DNA of 64,000 nt from Effrenium voratum (GCA_963377175.1 CAUJNA010003782.1:186001-250000); one strand, 5' to 3'; shown: positions 22,788-35,101, numbered from the stretch's first letter. Numbers and translations: made by a program. The notes: generated by a model from the letters alone, not told the origin.

Positions 22788-24194
22788 ATGGGCTTCGCCC
22801 TGGTTGCCTTGACCCTCATTGCCAGCCGCGGCAGCGGCGAGAACTGCTCGGACTGCGAGGATGCCTGGCTGGTTCAGGCGCGAGCTCCGAGCCGCCCGGG
22901 TCCGTGGCAAAGCCCTCGAGACCTGGCCACAGTGGTGCCACCGGCACCAATGCCTTGGGGCGATGTCGAACTTCAGTTTTTGAGCGCCATTCCCGTCTTC
23001 GGCAAAGGGACCAACTACATTGCTCTGCTTCATGATTACCACCACGGCTTTTGGGACTATGCCACTAAACACCGGCTATTCTGCGCTTCTTCGGACGGAA
23101 GCCATAAGGCTGCGTTGAAGCTGTGGGGTGGTGAGATAGACAGGATGAAGAGGACTATTGCCTTCCATTGCCCCTGGCCGCAAGAGGCAGCAGATGGCAA
23201 CTATCACCTCATAGTGCAAAGCGAGGAAGGCATGCAGCTCGGGGAAATCCGGACAAAACAAACCCCAAACCTGCTCGGCCGCCATGGGGCCATCGCTTGC
23301 ATCGCCGTGGCTTGGAATGAACCTGGCATGAAGCCCACCAGCACCAGAGCGCCCCAGTGGTTGGAGTACAGCTTGATGCACGGCGTTGGCCACTTCTTGT
23401 TGTACACCCAAGATGGTATGGACGAGGAGTTTCTCCGGGTGTACCGACCATATTTGGAGCAAGGCCTTGCGACCCGCATCCACATCACTCCCGTCAAAAC
23501 CCACTTCGAACATTATCATGCCGTCCATCACTCAACACACAATTGGGTGGCCAACGACTGCCTCTATCGAGCCAAGCATCATGCCCGGTGGGTGTTGCCA
23601 ACCATCGATTGGGATGAGTACTTGATCGTCAAAGAAGGCGCCCCGGCCAGGTGGCATGGGCCGAACTTCATGGCTAATCTTTGGGACCAGGTGGCTGCAG
23701 AGGCATCGCTGACACATAACGAGGTCCATGCGGTGATGCTTTCCCGCTACCAGTTCGCAGTCTCACCCGCCTCGGAGCTGGATACGACATCTACGCTGCG
23801 GGAGCGTAAGGTTGCACGGAAGTTGCTTAAATACGTGGTGAACCCCGATGTGGTGAATTCTGTCTTTGTTCACTGGCCTACAAGTTGGGCGGAAGGTACC
23901 TTCGCTCTTAAGCTTAAACGAGGCGTGGCCTCCTTGAATCACTACAGGTTGAGCGAGGAGGAGGTTGGCGAAGGAAATGGCATGGTGCGGGACGAGGCCC
24001 TGGTCCCGGAAGTGCCTGCCATAGCCAATGCCCTCAGAGCTCGCTTCGGGAAGCCATGGGAGAAGCTGATGCTTGAGCTCACGCCAGTGACGGCGGCAAA
24101 TCCGCCAGATGATTTTTATGAAGATGTGCCAGTTGACGGCTTAGAGTTTGATGACGGCTTCGAATATGATGACGGCTTCGAATTTGATGATTGA
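22788..24194 (+). CDS. GT92 (DUF23) family glycosyltransferase, secretory
   Basis: A 468-residue intronless gene. I start at the ATG at 22788 because the protein then opens with a signal peptide (MGFALVALTLIASRGSG) and a Cys-rich CSDCED. The frame is open further upstream but that part looks like leader. The GT92 pattern is clear: WLEYSLMHGVGHFLLYTQD at residues ~191-209, PYLEQG, NDCLYRAKHHARWVLPTIDWDEYL with the acidic Asp-Trp-Asp-Glu site at 274-277, and a closing LNHY at ~383-386. The family transfers sugars such as galactose to glycan acceptors in the Golgi. The C-terminus is a tandem acidic repeat (FDDGFEYDDGFEFDD). A spliced-leader-like remnant just upstream and the lack of introns, next to an exon-split sulfotransferase-like gene, suggest an mRNA-derived copy. 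Both genes would fit glycan synthesis. Confidence 0.85.
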   Translation: MGFALVALTLIASRGSGENCSDCEDAWLVQARAPSRPGPWQSPRDLATVVPPAPMPWGDVELQFLSAIPVFGKGTNYIALLHDYHHGFWDYATKHRLFCASSDGSHKAALKLWGGEIDRMKRTIAFHCPWPQEAADGNYHLIVQSEEGMQLGEIRTKQTPNLLGRHGAIACIAVAWNEPGMKPTSTRAPQWLEYSLMHGVGHFLLYTQDGMDEEFLRVYRPYLEQGLATRIHITPVKTHFEHYHAVHHSTHNWVANDCLYRAKHHARWVLPTIDWDEYLIVKEGAPARWHGPNFMANLWDQVAAEASLTHNEVHAVMLSRYQFAVSPASELDTTSTLRERKVARKLLKYVVNPDVVNSVFVHWPTSWAEGTFALKLKRGVASLNHYRLSEEEVGEGNGMVRDEALVPEVPAIANALRARFGKPWEKLMLELTPVTAANPPDDFYEDVPVDGLEFDDGFEYDDGFEFDD

Positions 24195-24345
24195 TGCGAT
24201 GGTCAAGGCATCCAAGGCTTAGATTATCAACCTATCAACCTAGTCTCACCGATCCATGAAACCTGCGTATGTCGAGCAAAGCAAAATAGCAGCTGGGCGG
24301 AGGTTTTGGATAGTAGCAAAGGGGCACCAGGAGAGTGGCTATAAT

Positions 24346-24463
24346 CTTGACTGCTATTGGGTTGGATCTTTAGGCTTTAACTTTCTTTGGGAAATCAAGT
24401 TGGGTTGTCCACAAAACTCACAAAAAAGCTAAACTTTTTGCAGGGGGGTCAACAGCAACAAAG
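24346..24463 (+). repeat. Dispersed repeat, family 1, copy 5
   Basis: Close to copy 2 across its length (CTTGACTGCTATTGGGTTGG ... GGGGGGTCAACAGCAACAAAG). It begins about 150 bp past the GT92 stop codon, so it may lie in the 3' untranslated region. Confidence 0.85.
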
Positions 24464-26112
24464 AGGGCCCGCTTCTCTGCCAAAAGACGCGGGCGTTTGA
24501 CGGGCGCCGGGAAGCGATCTGCATGCTGAAGCCTTCATTGGACCTCCAGAGGCTCGACTTTTCTTCCATCTGAAGCGAATAAATGTGTTTACAGGGTTCC
24601 ACTTTTTGGCTACCCGAAGCGCAGGGGTTCTCCCCAAATGGGGGGAATGAACCACCCCTGGGTTTGAGCCTACCCTGAAATAGTCAGAACCCTGCTTGTT
24701 TGTGTTCCCCTGTTGGTTTGAAGCTGGGTGTGTCACTGCTGGAAATTTACATTTTGTTTCCAGGGACTTACGTGAATTGCATACTGGAGGTATTGCTTAT
24801 CAGAGGTTGTACACACTTTTGGCCGTGGATGCCAATGATGAATGCCTGCAGGAATACACTCACACATGCAATCACACACACAAAGACGCCCGCCCGCCCG
24901 CACGTACGGACTCCGAGCGCACTACAATTATAAACACGCGCGTGCACGCGCACAACACAGGTGAGTGTGGGATACAATATGCTAGCGCACGCCCGGCAGC
25001 ACGCGCGCGCGCACGGCACAAATCGCGAGTGTCAGGGTAGGCCCTACGGCATGAGTGGTTGAACAATTGTCGCCACCTTTCCCTTCCATCCTCTTATCAA
25101 TGCATGCAATGCAAGCCGCGAACCCTCTAGGCGCTTTGAGGCCAAAACTTCAGTGTAGGCGTAAGCTCTGTGATACCGACGCGCACGTCACGTGTACTCA
25201 AGCATGGCATTGGTGCCGGCGAAGGGCATGCATTACGGTCTTGGCATCCGCAGGAAGGCACTGTTTTCGCAATGGATCTTGGTTTCAGGGGGCATCTCCC
25301 AGCAAGTCCGCGAAGGTAGTTGCTCGCGTCCGAACGGTTTGACAAAGGCCACTTCGCGAGGGCGACGTAGCTTGCAATCCGTCCGTGAAGCCGCTCGCCA
25401 AGCGCAGGCTCCCCAGCAGTACAAGCTCAGCAGGATCAGACAATACTGCTCGCATGATGTATTTTGTTTGATTTGTTGCGTGCCCACATCTGCTTTTGCA
25501 GGTTTGTTGTTGTGAGAGGTCGGAAACAGTGTAGCCTTGTGGTTTGTTATGCATTGTGGCATGAGCTCCGCCATGATTGATCTTGTCGGCTCATCATGTG
25601 GTTGCCGCTTCGACTTGGTGAGCGGGGGTCCTAACTTGCAAAAAACATGTACAACTTGCCAACCATTGGGAGTCAAGCCTCTTGCTTTTAAGCGTGGTTG
25701 CTGGGACATGTATTTGACTGCAAGAGTCTGTTGGGAGCAGTCGGCAAGCACCGGGTCAGTCGCAACTTGCTCGGCGAGTTTTGGGCGTTTTTTTGCCATA
25801 TGTGGGTCAAACTTGAACCACCAGTGGACCAGGAATCGGACCGCAGGTTTTTCCATGTTTCCATTTACCTGGGCACGTTTTGGGGTTATTGACCACGCCC
25901 ATATCCCAGCCGCTTTCAGGCAGTGGTAGCCCCCAGCATATGCATCATCTCTTCCTTGGCGCCGCTCAGCGCTTCACCGCGTGCCTGGGCGACGGACCTG
26001 GACCTTTCGGACGCGGTGCGGCCCGGAAGTGCTGGCGCCAGGGCGAGCGGAGCTTGAGCTGCGGCAACTTTCGCAGCCCCTCGACATGGCACAGGGGTCG
26101 GTTCCTATGTTG
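24464..26112. other. Non-coding stretch
   Basis: Contains an ACACA/CGCGC-rich alternating purine-pyrimidine patch (about 24853-25020), a family A relative near 25800-25890 (TGGACCAGGAATCGGACCGC), and a GC-rich candidate coding patch at about 25960-26100 whose frame I cannot settle. No gene is supported. Confidence 0.5.
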
Positions 26113-26114
26113 AT

Positions 26115-26160
26115 AGCTATATATATATATATATATATTTATTTATTTATATTTATATGT
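26115..26160. repeat. TA dinucleotide repeat
   Basis: About 12 TA units followed by TTTATTTATTTATATTTATA. Simple-sequence repeat. Confidence 0.95.
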
Positions 26161-26260
26161 CCCTTGTAAATTTTGGTACTTTGATCGTCGCCTGGAGGCG
26201 CGTAGCAAAATCTTGAGATATCTGGCCTTTTCTTTCCTGTGCGTATTGCCGCTTTCTGAT

Positions 26261-26408
26261 GCATCACCCCCTCAAAAATGGAATTGGGGGAGGGGGGTGA
26301 CCCCTGGAATTCCATTTGTGGTTCCATCTTCCCTTTATGGGGAAGACTAGATAAATGGAATTGGGGACCCCACCCCCCTTCCCCGTAAGGTAGGGGGGAT
26401 TGTGATGC
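26261..26408. repeat. Foldback element with GCATCACCCCC arms
   Basis: GCATCACCCCC at 26261-26271 pairs with GGGGGATTGTGATGC at 26394-26408 with a short bulge. The inside repeats AAATGGAATTGGGG twice (26277 and 26354) and has TTCCCTTTATGGGGAA as a smaller stem. Confidence 0.7.
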
Positions 26409-26734
26409 AAAGTGATCCCATGCAGCACGCTCGCCTGGGAGGCAGTGGCGCCTACTTGCTTCGGGGTCTCTACAGTGTATTCCTCGGCTGGTTTGCCGAG
26501 GCACGAAAACATGTCCGGCTCCTGTTTCTTGCCAACCTCTGAGTTTCTCAAACAAGTTACTCAGTTGCTTGGACTTTGCTTGCATGCAACATGTATATAG
26601 TTTTGGCCGTTCAAACGGAACAGTCGCATTCATTCCATCTCCAAAATAGCCTTCAAACAGCAAACAACTAGATTTACCACAATAATTGGATGGTGGAGCT
26701 TGGGTCTGGTCGGCACGTTTGCTGCTCACATGAC

Positions 26735-26829
26735 CGAAGTCGGTCGGTTGGCGTCCTCCGCGTTGCGCATCCCGCAGCGCGCCGTCCGCTCGCTCGCCTG
26801 AGATCCGCGCCGCGGATGAGCTTCGCAAG
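26735..26829 (+). CDS. Candidate exon before the family B intron
   Basis: A GC-rich run ends RSPEIRAADELRK at AAG/GTGTCC, where the family B inverted repeat begins. Reading on in phase 0 after the next acceptor (26950) joins it to AFDASRFLLRR. The upstream limit is unknown. Confidence 0.4.
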
Positions 26830-26939
26830 GTGTCCTTTTTGGTTGTTCTGCTTCACAAATAGAAGGCGATTCCTGGTTTACCTGGTGGTTATCTCTCATC
26901 CACCAGGGAAACCCATCTATTTTCCCAAAAAGGACACCT
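26828..26939. mobile_element. Family B foldback, introner-like
   Basis: Perfect 15-bp terminal inverted repeats: AGGTGTCCTTTTTGG (26828-26842) and CCAAAAAGGACACCT (26925-26939). An inner hairpin CCTGGTGG/CCACCAGG adds to it. The GT of the left arm (26830-26831) is the splice donor, and ten bases after the right arm comes CTTGGCAG/G, the acceptor. The element therefore forms about 112 of the 120 bases of the proposed intron. A second full copy is at 6441-6546; half copies at 18294-18335 and 32694-32735. Confidence 0.8.
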
Positions 26940-26949
26940 ATCTTGGCAG

Positions 26950-27095
26950 GCCTTCGACGCCTCGCGGTTCCTCCTGCGCCGCGCCGAAGATTTGGACGCG
27001 GCGGCCTGGGCGCGGCTGCTGCACTTCGCGGGCCTCGACCACGAGGCGCGGATCGAAGCGGAAGGACGAGCGGAGGGCGACTCATTGGACAAGAC
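26950..27095 (+). CDS. Exon after the family B intron, unknown protein
   Basis: Reads AFDASRFLLRRAEDLDAAAW, ARLLHFAGLDHEARIEAEGR, AEGDS, an Ala/Glu/Arg-rich, probably helical segment with the GC bias expected of coding DNA here. It starts right after TTGGCAG. No family is recognised. The 3' end may run to about 27110. Confidence 0.5.
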
Positions 27096-28194
27096 ATTCA
27101 TTGATCACCGTCAATCCAAAGGGCATCCAAAAAAAAGCTTGCACAGATGTTCCAAACCTGGGACCCTACCAATGGAACCCTTCGGGGAATCGGTGGTTTC
27201 TTCAGCATTTTGCCTGGAACAAAAGTGCAGCGCAGGTAGAAAAACACACTGACTTGTTTGTTTTTGGGGCCTTCTCCCTCTCAATTCTTTCCCCCTCCCC
27301 CCAACACTGTGCGCTATCGCCAAGGCAAAAAGACCGGGGCGTCGAACGGTCCAGGTGAAAAGGGTGGGAGCTGTGGATTCGTGGCTTGAAATTTGAGCTG
27401 GCTTGAAATTTGAGCTGGCTTTTGTGGAGGACACATGGGGTGAACCCACCACCAACCTCCCAATCCAAAGCACCAATCGAGGGAAGCTGATTTTCTGCAG
27501 TAAGTCCAGGCGTTTGCGGCTCTTGCCCGAAGGGTAGACTTGGCATGAAGGATTTCTGTTCAGGCGTGGCAGCTTATCGAGTGTTAAATGCATCCAGGCA
27601 GACAGTCAGACTTGTCCCTTCCATGTAGGTGCCCAAAGGCAGGAGGCAAGCGATGCAAAAACCCAGATCATGGATGTTCAACTTACCCCGCCGATTTGGA
27701 GCAATGCGGGGCTGCAACATTTGGAAGGCCCTTGTTATGAAGCGAGTTCAACCCCATTGTCCCGAGTGCATTGAGCACATGGTGCCTGTTTAGCCAGCCT
27801 GGACAAGTGCTATAAGACGCTGCTGGCTCGGAAAAAAAAAATGAGGGGGCTGATTGGCATAGGTTCCAGGCCAGACCCAACCAAGTGGCAGTTTTCTTGA
27901 TCCAAGTGGGTGGCTTTTCCCTGTGGTTCTCCAAGTTGTGCCTTTTGCTCGACAAGGAGCCCTGAAATGTAGCGGACCTACCCCATAGTGATCCACCCCA
28001 GTTTATTTATAGCGGGTTTTTCTTTAAGTGATGATTCCCCACTAGTTGCCACCCTATCAACAAACTGGGGTTGTTTTAATCCGGGGTCAACATTACATTG
28101 CCCTATGGCCTCTCCTGTGGATGGACGGCAAGAAAGCCTGGATTCCTGATTCGATTCCCCAGCGTAAATACCCACAAACCGGGGGGGAGGCAGA

Positions 28195-28340
28195 GGGGGA
28201 GGGAGCCCAAATAAGCCCTAAAGAGGCCTAAATGGCTATGAATTTTAATGGGGAACTCCCGTGGACAGAAATCCCCACTAAAGGGTCCCTAATTAAGATT
28301 CATACCCAAATAGCTTAATCGCTTATTCGGGCTCCCTCCC
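28195..28340. repeat. Foldback element, family H, copy 3
   Basis: Outer arms GGGAGCCCAAATAAGC (ending 28215) and GCTTATTCGGGCTCCC (from 28320) pair with one mismatch. The inner part has CTATGAATTTTAATGGGGAA and AGATTCATACCCAAATAG, as in the other family H units. Confidence 0.8.
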
Positions 28341-30828
28341 CCTCCCCTCCCCCCCCCCATCCACCCCCAGCCCCATCCGCCATGGGATTTGAGGCGATGG
28401 ACTTCGATGCAACGAGGCTTTGGGCGCCCGGCGCACCGAAGCGCTCGCACGGAGCGCCTCGAAGTCGAATGCGCGTGGCACCTCTCGTCGTGCGGATTTT
28501 GTTCGGCGATTTTGGGGATGGCGATTTGGTTGGCTTCCGAAAAGTAAAATCTGACCCTTCACAGCTTCAGGTCATTCCAGGGATTGCGGTAGATGGGTAT
28601 GGGTCATGTTTTTTCTTCACCAGCTTGCAGATTTTAGTCCTTGCTTCCATTTACCACCCATTTTGGGGTTACCCTATTTTGGACAACCACACCCAGATGG
28701 ACAAGGCGGAAACCCAGTCAACAATTTTGCCTTGGGCAGTCCCTGCAAGACCACTGAATCGATTGCTTTACATTTGCAAGCCTCGGGCCGGCTGAAGCTT
28801 GCCAATGGCTCGCAAGTGGAAAGCTCCCAAGGCCCTATGGCCATATAGCCTCTTGAAGCAGTTTGGTGAACAGGTCGCTTCCATTTGCTTAAGAAAATGT
28901 GTTGCGTCTTGCCCTGTTGCTTTTGAAGGTAACCGATGACTGCTGGAAGCAAATGGAAGGCAAGGACACGGTTTTGCATCATGTCACGCAATAGTGAAGG
29001 ACAAGACACCAAGATGCACGAGTGACATTCGACCCAGCTACACGGTTTTAGTCGGGATATGCACTTGTTGGAGTTGCCTCAAGTTCCCCCCCTCCTCCCC
29101 CACGAATTGAGACAATTATCAGATTGCAGAGGGAAAGGAGGCGGGACACTAGGTTCTGCTGCGTTTTAACTGATATGAGTGATGATATTGGTGGTATGGG
29201 AAACGATCGCACACGGATGTCGGGACTGGTGAGTTTGCCTAGTTGTGATTAGTTTTAGCCCGCCTATGAGGCTAATATTGGTTGCATGCCTGAGGGGCCC
29301 CGCATGTCCCACATGATGCGTGTTTGAAATCGCTGTTGGGGATGCATCTTGGCGCTTGACAAATTTAACACAGCCCCTGGGAGCTGCAATCCAGCCACTC
29401 GCATTCATGCTTGATGTTTTCCGGAAAGACAGCCTGCCAAGCTCCGTCAAACAGATGCTACTGCGGGGAGTGATCAAACGTGAATCAACGCCTTCCGCTA
29501 TTGGCATGAGAAGTTTGGTCGAACGTTCTATCGGATAGTATGTAGTAGAGGGTCTTCTGCCCCACGGACAATGATGGGTACCTGCTGTCAATGATGAAGT
29601 CCCTGTCCAATATGCTAATCGCTATTCGGCACAGTTTCATAGGCCTGTCCTTTGTGCGTGCGAAGCTTTTTCAATGGAGTGATGGGAGGAGACATGCCCT
29701 ATGCATCAGAGCAAGCCCTTTCCAGCAGCTCGATCGACTGAGGTCAGTATGCTGCCAGAAACGAAGATGATGCTTCGAGATTTCTACGGTCCGTACGTGT
29801 TGGAACTTCAGAATATGTTCAATAACACCGCTTTGGCATGGTGGTGATCACGCAGTACAGCGTATTTCCCTGAGCTGACGCGATCGTCGACGTGAGCATC
29901 AAGGTCGCGCTCCGATGAGTCTTGCCCAAAGCGAATCGACCTTTTCACCTTTGGGTTTTCCCTTTTTTCGAAACCGTTTCAAGGTTCAAAAGGTCCCAAC
30001 AAATCCTCAAAGGTCCCACAAGGTCTTAAAAGGTCCCACATGGTCCCAAAAAGGCCCATTTTTAAGTACGGAAACTGAGTCCTAGGCCAAGCTGCCAAGG
30101 GAAGCCGGAAGCTCGCGGGAAGCTCCGGTGGAGCGGGCCAAAGGAGGTCACGCTGGACGGTGACGCGGCGGCTGGCGATGCTTACAGCAGCGTCGTGCAT
30201 GGCGTGCAGCTTTTGGGACCAAGAGCATTCCATGCATCTGTCACTTGCGAATTCTGCGTTGGATGAGTTTGTTCGAAGGGTCTTGCCCGTGCAAAGCGCA
30301 CCGTTTGGCTGGGAGTCTGCAATGCAGGCCTCCAGGCTTTGTAGGGACAGGTCCATTCACTCCGAAAGGATCGTGAGAGGCGCTCGGGCCCGTTCCATGG
30401 GCGCTCAGTTGCCCAGGTTTGCGGACCGATGTCGAGCCCACGCTTCAAGCAAAAAATGCCCACGGACCGATGTGTATGTCCTGCAAGGGGATTTGCCCGG
30501 CCGAGGCACCTAGGCTTGCATGGGTCTTTTTGTTGGTTGCTGCAGCCAGAATTTGCAGAGAGAGAGAGAGACAGATGACATGAGGTACCCTTCACTGCGT
30601 TGGATGTCCGGGACCCAGCGGTAGCCTGCTTATCTCACCATGCCTGTACCCAGGGTCTCTTAGTCAAACATCCCTGGGCTGTGCAAGATGCTGCATGCAG
30701 CTTTAAATCTAGAAAGGTTTTGACTTACAATCAATTCAAGATCGCTGGCCAGTGCTGTGAACAACTGTGGGCGCGGCGGGTGGGTTGGCTAGATCAGGCT
30801 GTGGACTTGAGGGGATTGAGCCCGAGGA

Positions 30829-30887
30829 GGGATGTTGGGGGACCAGGTCAACGGCCCGCGCAGTGGCTCAAGCCATTCGAGATTGAC
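30829..30887 (+). repeat. Second copy of the spliced-leader-like upstream block
   Basis: GGGATGTTGGGGGACCAGG, GGCCCGCGCAG and TGGCTCAAGCCATTCGAGATTGA repeat, with small indels, the segment at 22707-22764 that precedes the GT92 gene. No open frame follows here, so this copy is orphaned or marks a lost gene copy. Confidence 0.6.
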
Positions 30888-33800
30888 ACGTGAACCAATA
30901 AGGTGGCCCAAGGTAAGGCTTTGATCAGGGGCGCGATCTCAACGAACAACAACTGAACCAGATTGATAACCGCTAAGCAACCGACACCCGAGCGATTATG
31001 ACAAGCTTGCCATAATGCAGCTGGCTCAATGAACGCTGCATGATAGAGACAAATTGTACTGCACACTACCAGAAGTCCGTAATTTTTGTATTCTCCGGGA
31101 GTGCTGATCTTTGATTTTGATTCACAGGCGTCCTGTGTACCGGGATTGGATTGTTTTTACAGGGTACGGCCTTAGTGGGGATGAGCCTGAGTATTGCCAA
31201 GGCACTGCTTCATGGTGCAAAAGACATTGCCTCACCCACCAGGGCTCTGGCGTTTTGACCCTTATGGACCCAATCTTGTGGGGTTCTGTTGGTTTCAAGC
31301 ATTTTCCATCTGGCGCCAAGACACGCGGCCGCTTCAGGACACAGACGACAAACGGCGAGCTTCTGCGGCAGGGATACGGACTCAGGAGACTTCTGCGATG
31401 TTCGGGCATCCTGGGCCTGCATTTTGCTCCTGCCACATTTGAGTTGAAACACTGGAAGGGAATTCGCAGGAAAAAGCAATTGCAAATTGGTTAAAGTTGG
31501 AGCTTCAGTGCTCAATGGTGCTCATATAGGTTTGTTTGGCTAGTTGCAACTTCAACCGGTTGTACTAAGGCACCCAAACTCACCATGATGATGTTGCTTT
31601 GCTGTAGACACTGCTTATTATTTGAGCGAGATATGGCTCTTTTTCACGTCGCTTTCTCATGGCTGTCGCGGCCAATAAAAAAGGAAAAGGCCCGCTGTGG
31701 GGATGTTGCTAAGCTGCTTCTGGGCGGGGTCTTTGAAGCTCGCGGCCTGTGGACATATTGCCGACGGCTGTCTAGTTTGCTGAAAGAGGCGTCCCTGTCA
31801 ACTCGCCTCAGCGGCCTCAGCGCTTCTCCCGACAGTTCATGCAGCGCATGCATGCAGGAAAACAATGAGGTTGCGCAACAAACCCTTGCATTCAGGCTGG
31901 TATTTGCAAGGCCCCTGTGTTCAAGTCTGCTCCGTTTTGCCAATAAACCAATAAACAAGTCAAACACAACACAATAACGTCTGCAAACGCTGCGCGTACT
32001 GAACAGTTTCGATGTTCCAGCTTTAACGTGTAGAAAGCACTTCATGCCATGAAGCGACAGAGATCTTGCAAAGGGTCATGCAGTGGCAATGCGAGAGACT
32101 TCAGGCTGGGGCACGGGCAGGCTGGCATCATCCCACTGATGCTCGCAGGGGTTTGGCCTATGCACAAGCGACTTTTTCACATGGGCACATGGCCGAAGCA
32201 GGCACGCGCCGAAAGACAAACGCGGATGTTTGGGGCTGCCCCGCCAACACGAGAAATGACTCACTTCCTGAGTTCCTGGGCTTGATACTCTTTGGGAAGA
32301 CCAGTCTAGATGAAGACTTGAACTTGAAAGGTCCCCTTTCCCCATGCCTTATCCTATTGAATTCAAGTGCTGGGCCCGGGTGTTGCGACTTTACAGGTCC
32401 AGGCGGGTCCTTCTAGCAGTATGCAGTATGCAGGACACTCTGTCATCTTCACGCTACCTTTTGTAGAGAGGCCTGAGTCCCTAGGTCGCCCCCGGGGGGT
32501 GTCAAGGCTTATTCCTCCCATTCCCGACCGCAAAAAGCCGATCCGGGCAAACTCCGGTTCAGGAGATGAGCGCCACCTAGGCGACCGCATTGGTCAGGGA
32601 GGGTACTTGCTGAATCCAAGGGCGCATCCTGGATGCATTGGGCCAGGATGCGCTCTAGCCACCTTAATTTAGACGAAGCATGGTTGTTTCATAGTCTACC
32701 AGGGCCAGCCATAGCCACAGAAAGGACACCCATGGTTCCATCATTTTGACAAGGAGACCCATTTCTACTCTGTCACAGTCGTCGTCTTCGCAGCAGCCCC
32801 AAGCTTCTTGCAAGGACGTGCTCGGAATGCTGCCAATCAAAGCAAGATGCACTCAGATGTTTTGGGGAAAGATACATAAAGATACTCATGAAGCACACCA
32901 TGCACAAGAACCCTGGTATTAGCTGGGTTGGGGTATGCTCGTCGGAGGTCCCTGGGTCTGGTTTGATCAAGGTCATCCCGGCTTTGTGGGGGGACAGCAA
33001 CGTGTTGCTTTGTAGCAAACCCGTTTGCTACTGGCAGCTGACACACTAGAGGATATCCGCCCTCAAAAAAGCCCAGGTGCGTTTTGATATCATATTGCAT
33101 TCATAATACAGAGATACATATATTCTTGACTTTTTGTGCTTCAAGCACTTTGTTGCATTGAGAGGGATGTCCCTTTCCCAATGAACCTTCCTTTTTTAGG
33201 CAAGCGCCGCTGCACCACTTGAGTGAATCAGCCAAATGTCCAGTGGTTGGGGTCAGGAAGTGCACAGCGAGTCTCAGGCAAAACTAGTTGGAAGCAGACT
33301 TTCTGGGTATACGACCTTTCCCTACTTGTAGTATGATTGTTCCAGGTAGGGTAGAGGCAGCTTCTTGGACTTCATATGGCCTGGCAATCCACCAGTGGTG
33401 TTCCTCGTGCAAAAAAAGGGAAACATGCCGTGTGAAGGCGTGTGGCGCCTTGTGGATTTGTTCTTTCGATTGGCAGCTGGTTGGTCCGTGTCCACAGCAC
33501 CTTGCTCGCAGATGCGATGATCAAACGGACGCAGAGGCGTTTAAAACAACAAAAGTTGCAAATTGGTCAGCCATATCAAGACTCATGCCATTGAATTACT
33601 CAGCCCCCTTTACATTAAAAGTCAGGTCGGCCTGCTTTCCTGAGAATTGGGCTTTTGGAATTCGGCGCTGGTGCTAGCTGACATCAGGCTGACCCACCCA
33701 ACCGAATCCAGCCCAAGATTCGCCTACGGAATGCGGCCACACATGACTGATCACGATTCGGCTTTCCAAACCACTTGGGCGCTGCAGCAAAATGGTTCCA

Positions 33801-34058
33801 GTTGGTTATAGTTCACGCCAGCTGAGAGAGAACTCAGGGAGCGACCATGTTGGTTCTTGTCCTGTCTCCTCCTTCAACCCCCTCCCTCAACCCCCCGCCC
33901 CGGTATACCGTTCCAATATTCCACGGCCGTGTGGCCATAGCCATGCCGGCACTTCGGCATGCCCCGCGGCCCAGTGTCGAGTTGCCGAGGGCCAGGGGGA
34001 GGGCAGGTGCAAAAACGGAAAGCCGTGTTCTTTGTGTTCAGGGAAAACTGGAAAACGT

Positions 34059-34163
34059 CCATTTGCTGAAATTCATATTTATGTTATTTCCCCTTGCTGG
34101 TTTCAAAGGGACACCATTTCGCTACTGGATTTGTTTTCTTTGTGCAGGGGCTTAAGCAAATGG
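34059..34163. repeat. Foldback element, family G, copy 1
   Basis: CCATTTGCTGAAA and CTTAAGCAAATGG arms. The interior has CTGGTTTCAAAGGGACACC and CTACTGGATTTG, then a T-rich tract. Other copies are at 49746-49852 and 63881-63980. Confidence 0.8.
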
Positions 34164-35101
34164 ATCAAAACCCGCAGTCCTGTAGGCTTACCCATTTCGC
34201 AGGTGTTTCCTGGCCTTTCCTTCGTGGAAGCCGTGCCAAGATTTCTTGGCTTTGCACTGCATGTTTCAAGTAAGCGGGCGCTACAAGCGTCTTTTTCCGA
34301 GCTTTCGTGCGTTCTGTGCTGGAATGCTCGGAACATCTCGGAACGCTTCTTGCAGTGACTTTGAACACCTAAGCTCGCACAAGTTGACAATGAAAACATG
34401 TAACCATGGCGTGGCAATGAGGGCATGTACTACATGATGCAGTTGCATTTTGTGTTTGTTTGACTGCTGTCGCTTCAATCGGTCAGAACAGGCGTATGAT
34501 GAGAGGGCGTTCTTACACTTATCAGGCATGTTGGGCATTAAGGGGCGTACCTTTGAGCTTTTTGATTCTTGATTTGCTAAACTCGGACTACCGTGCGATG
34601 TTTGTCGTGTTTGGTAGTGCGCTTGTGTGCGGTGTTTGGAATGAAACCCTATGAACTAGGGCCAAACTAGGGTTATGCAACAACTACTGAGGTTTGTGCG
34701 GTTCGGCATTACGTAGCGCCCCGACTCGGTGCCAAGATGTGGATTCCATTGTGGTTGGTTGCCAAGTCGTGAGATTCCTAAGTAACATTGTGGCCTTGAT
34801 GGTGGGAGTGGGCGGGACTGATCATGGGCAAACACCAAATCTTACGGATCAGGCTTGGCAAGGCGCAGCCGCAAAGCAAATTAAAATGCATTTCACGGCT
34901 GGATGCTGCCCTTCGAGTAAGTAAGACAACGTCACTGTGATGTTTGGGGATCGTATACTTGATGGTGAATGAATATTCGCTCGGAAAAGGTGGGCGGGAT
35001 GACATCCCCAAGGTGTTTCTCCTGGGCTGCTTTGCAGCGCCGGGATGCTCAGTCGGCATGAATTTTGTGCGGCGATCGCCCTGAGGTCTTTGGATTGCTT
35101 G

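Larger units (their letters stand above)
27100..34050. other. Long gene-poor stretch
   Basis: I see no confident exon in these 7 kb. Contents: a family C relative near 27440-27490 (CCAATCCAAAGCACCAAT), a family H foldback (28195-28340), a family A relative at 28570-28690, a truncated family D copy (29927-29965), a spliced-leader-like block (30830-30887), a GAGAGAGAGAG run near 30558, and a half family B copy (32694-32735). One open run at about 31230-31400 (PPGLWRFDPYGPNLVGFCWF) may be an exon, but its limits and family are unclear. Confidence 0.5.
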
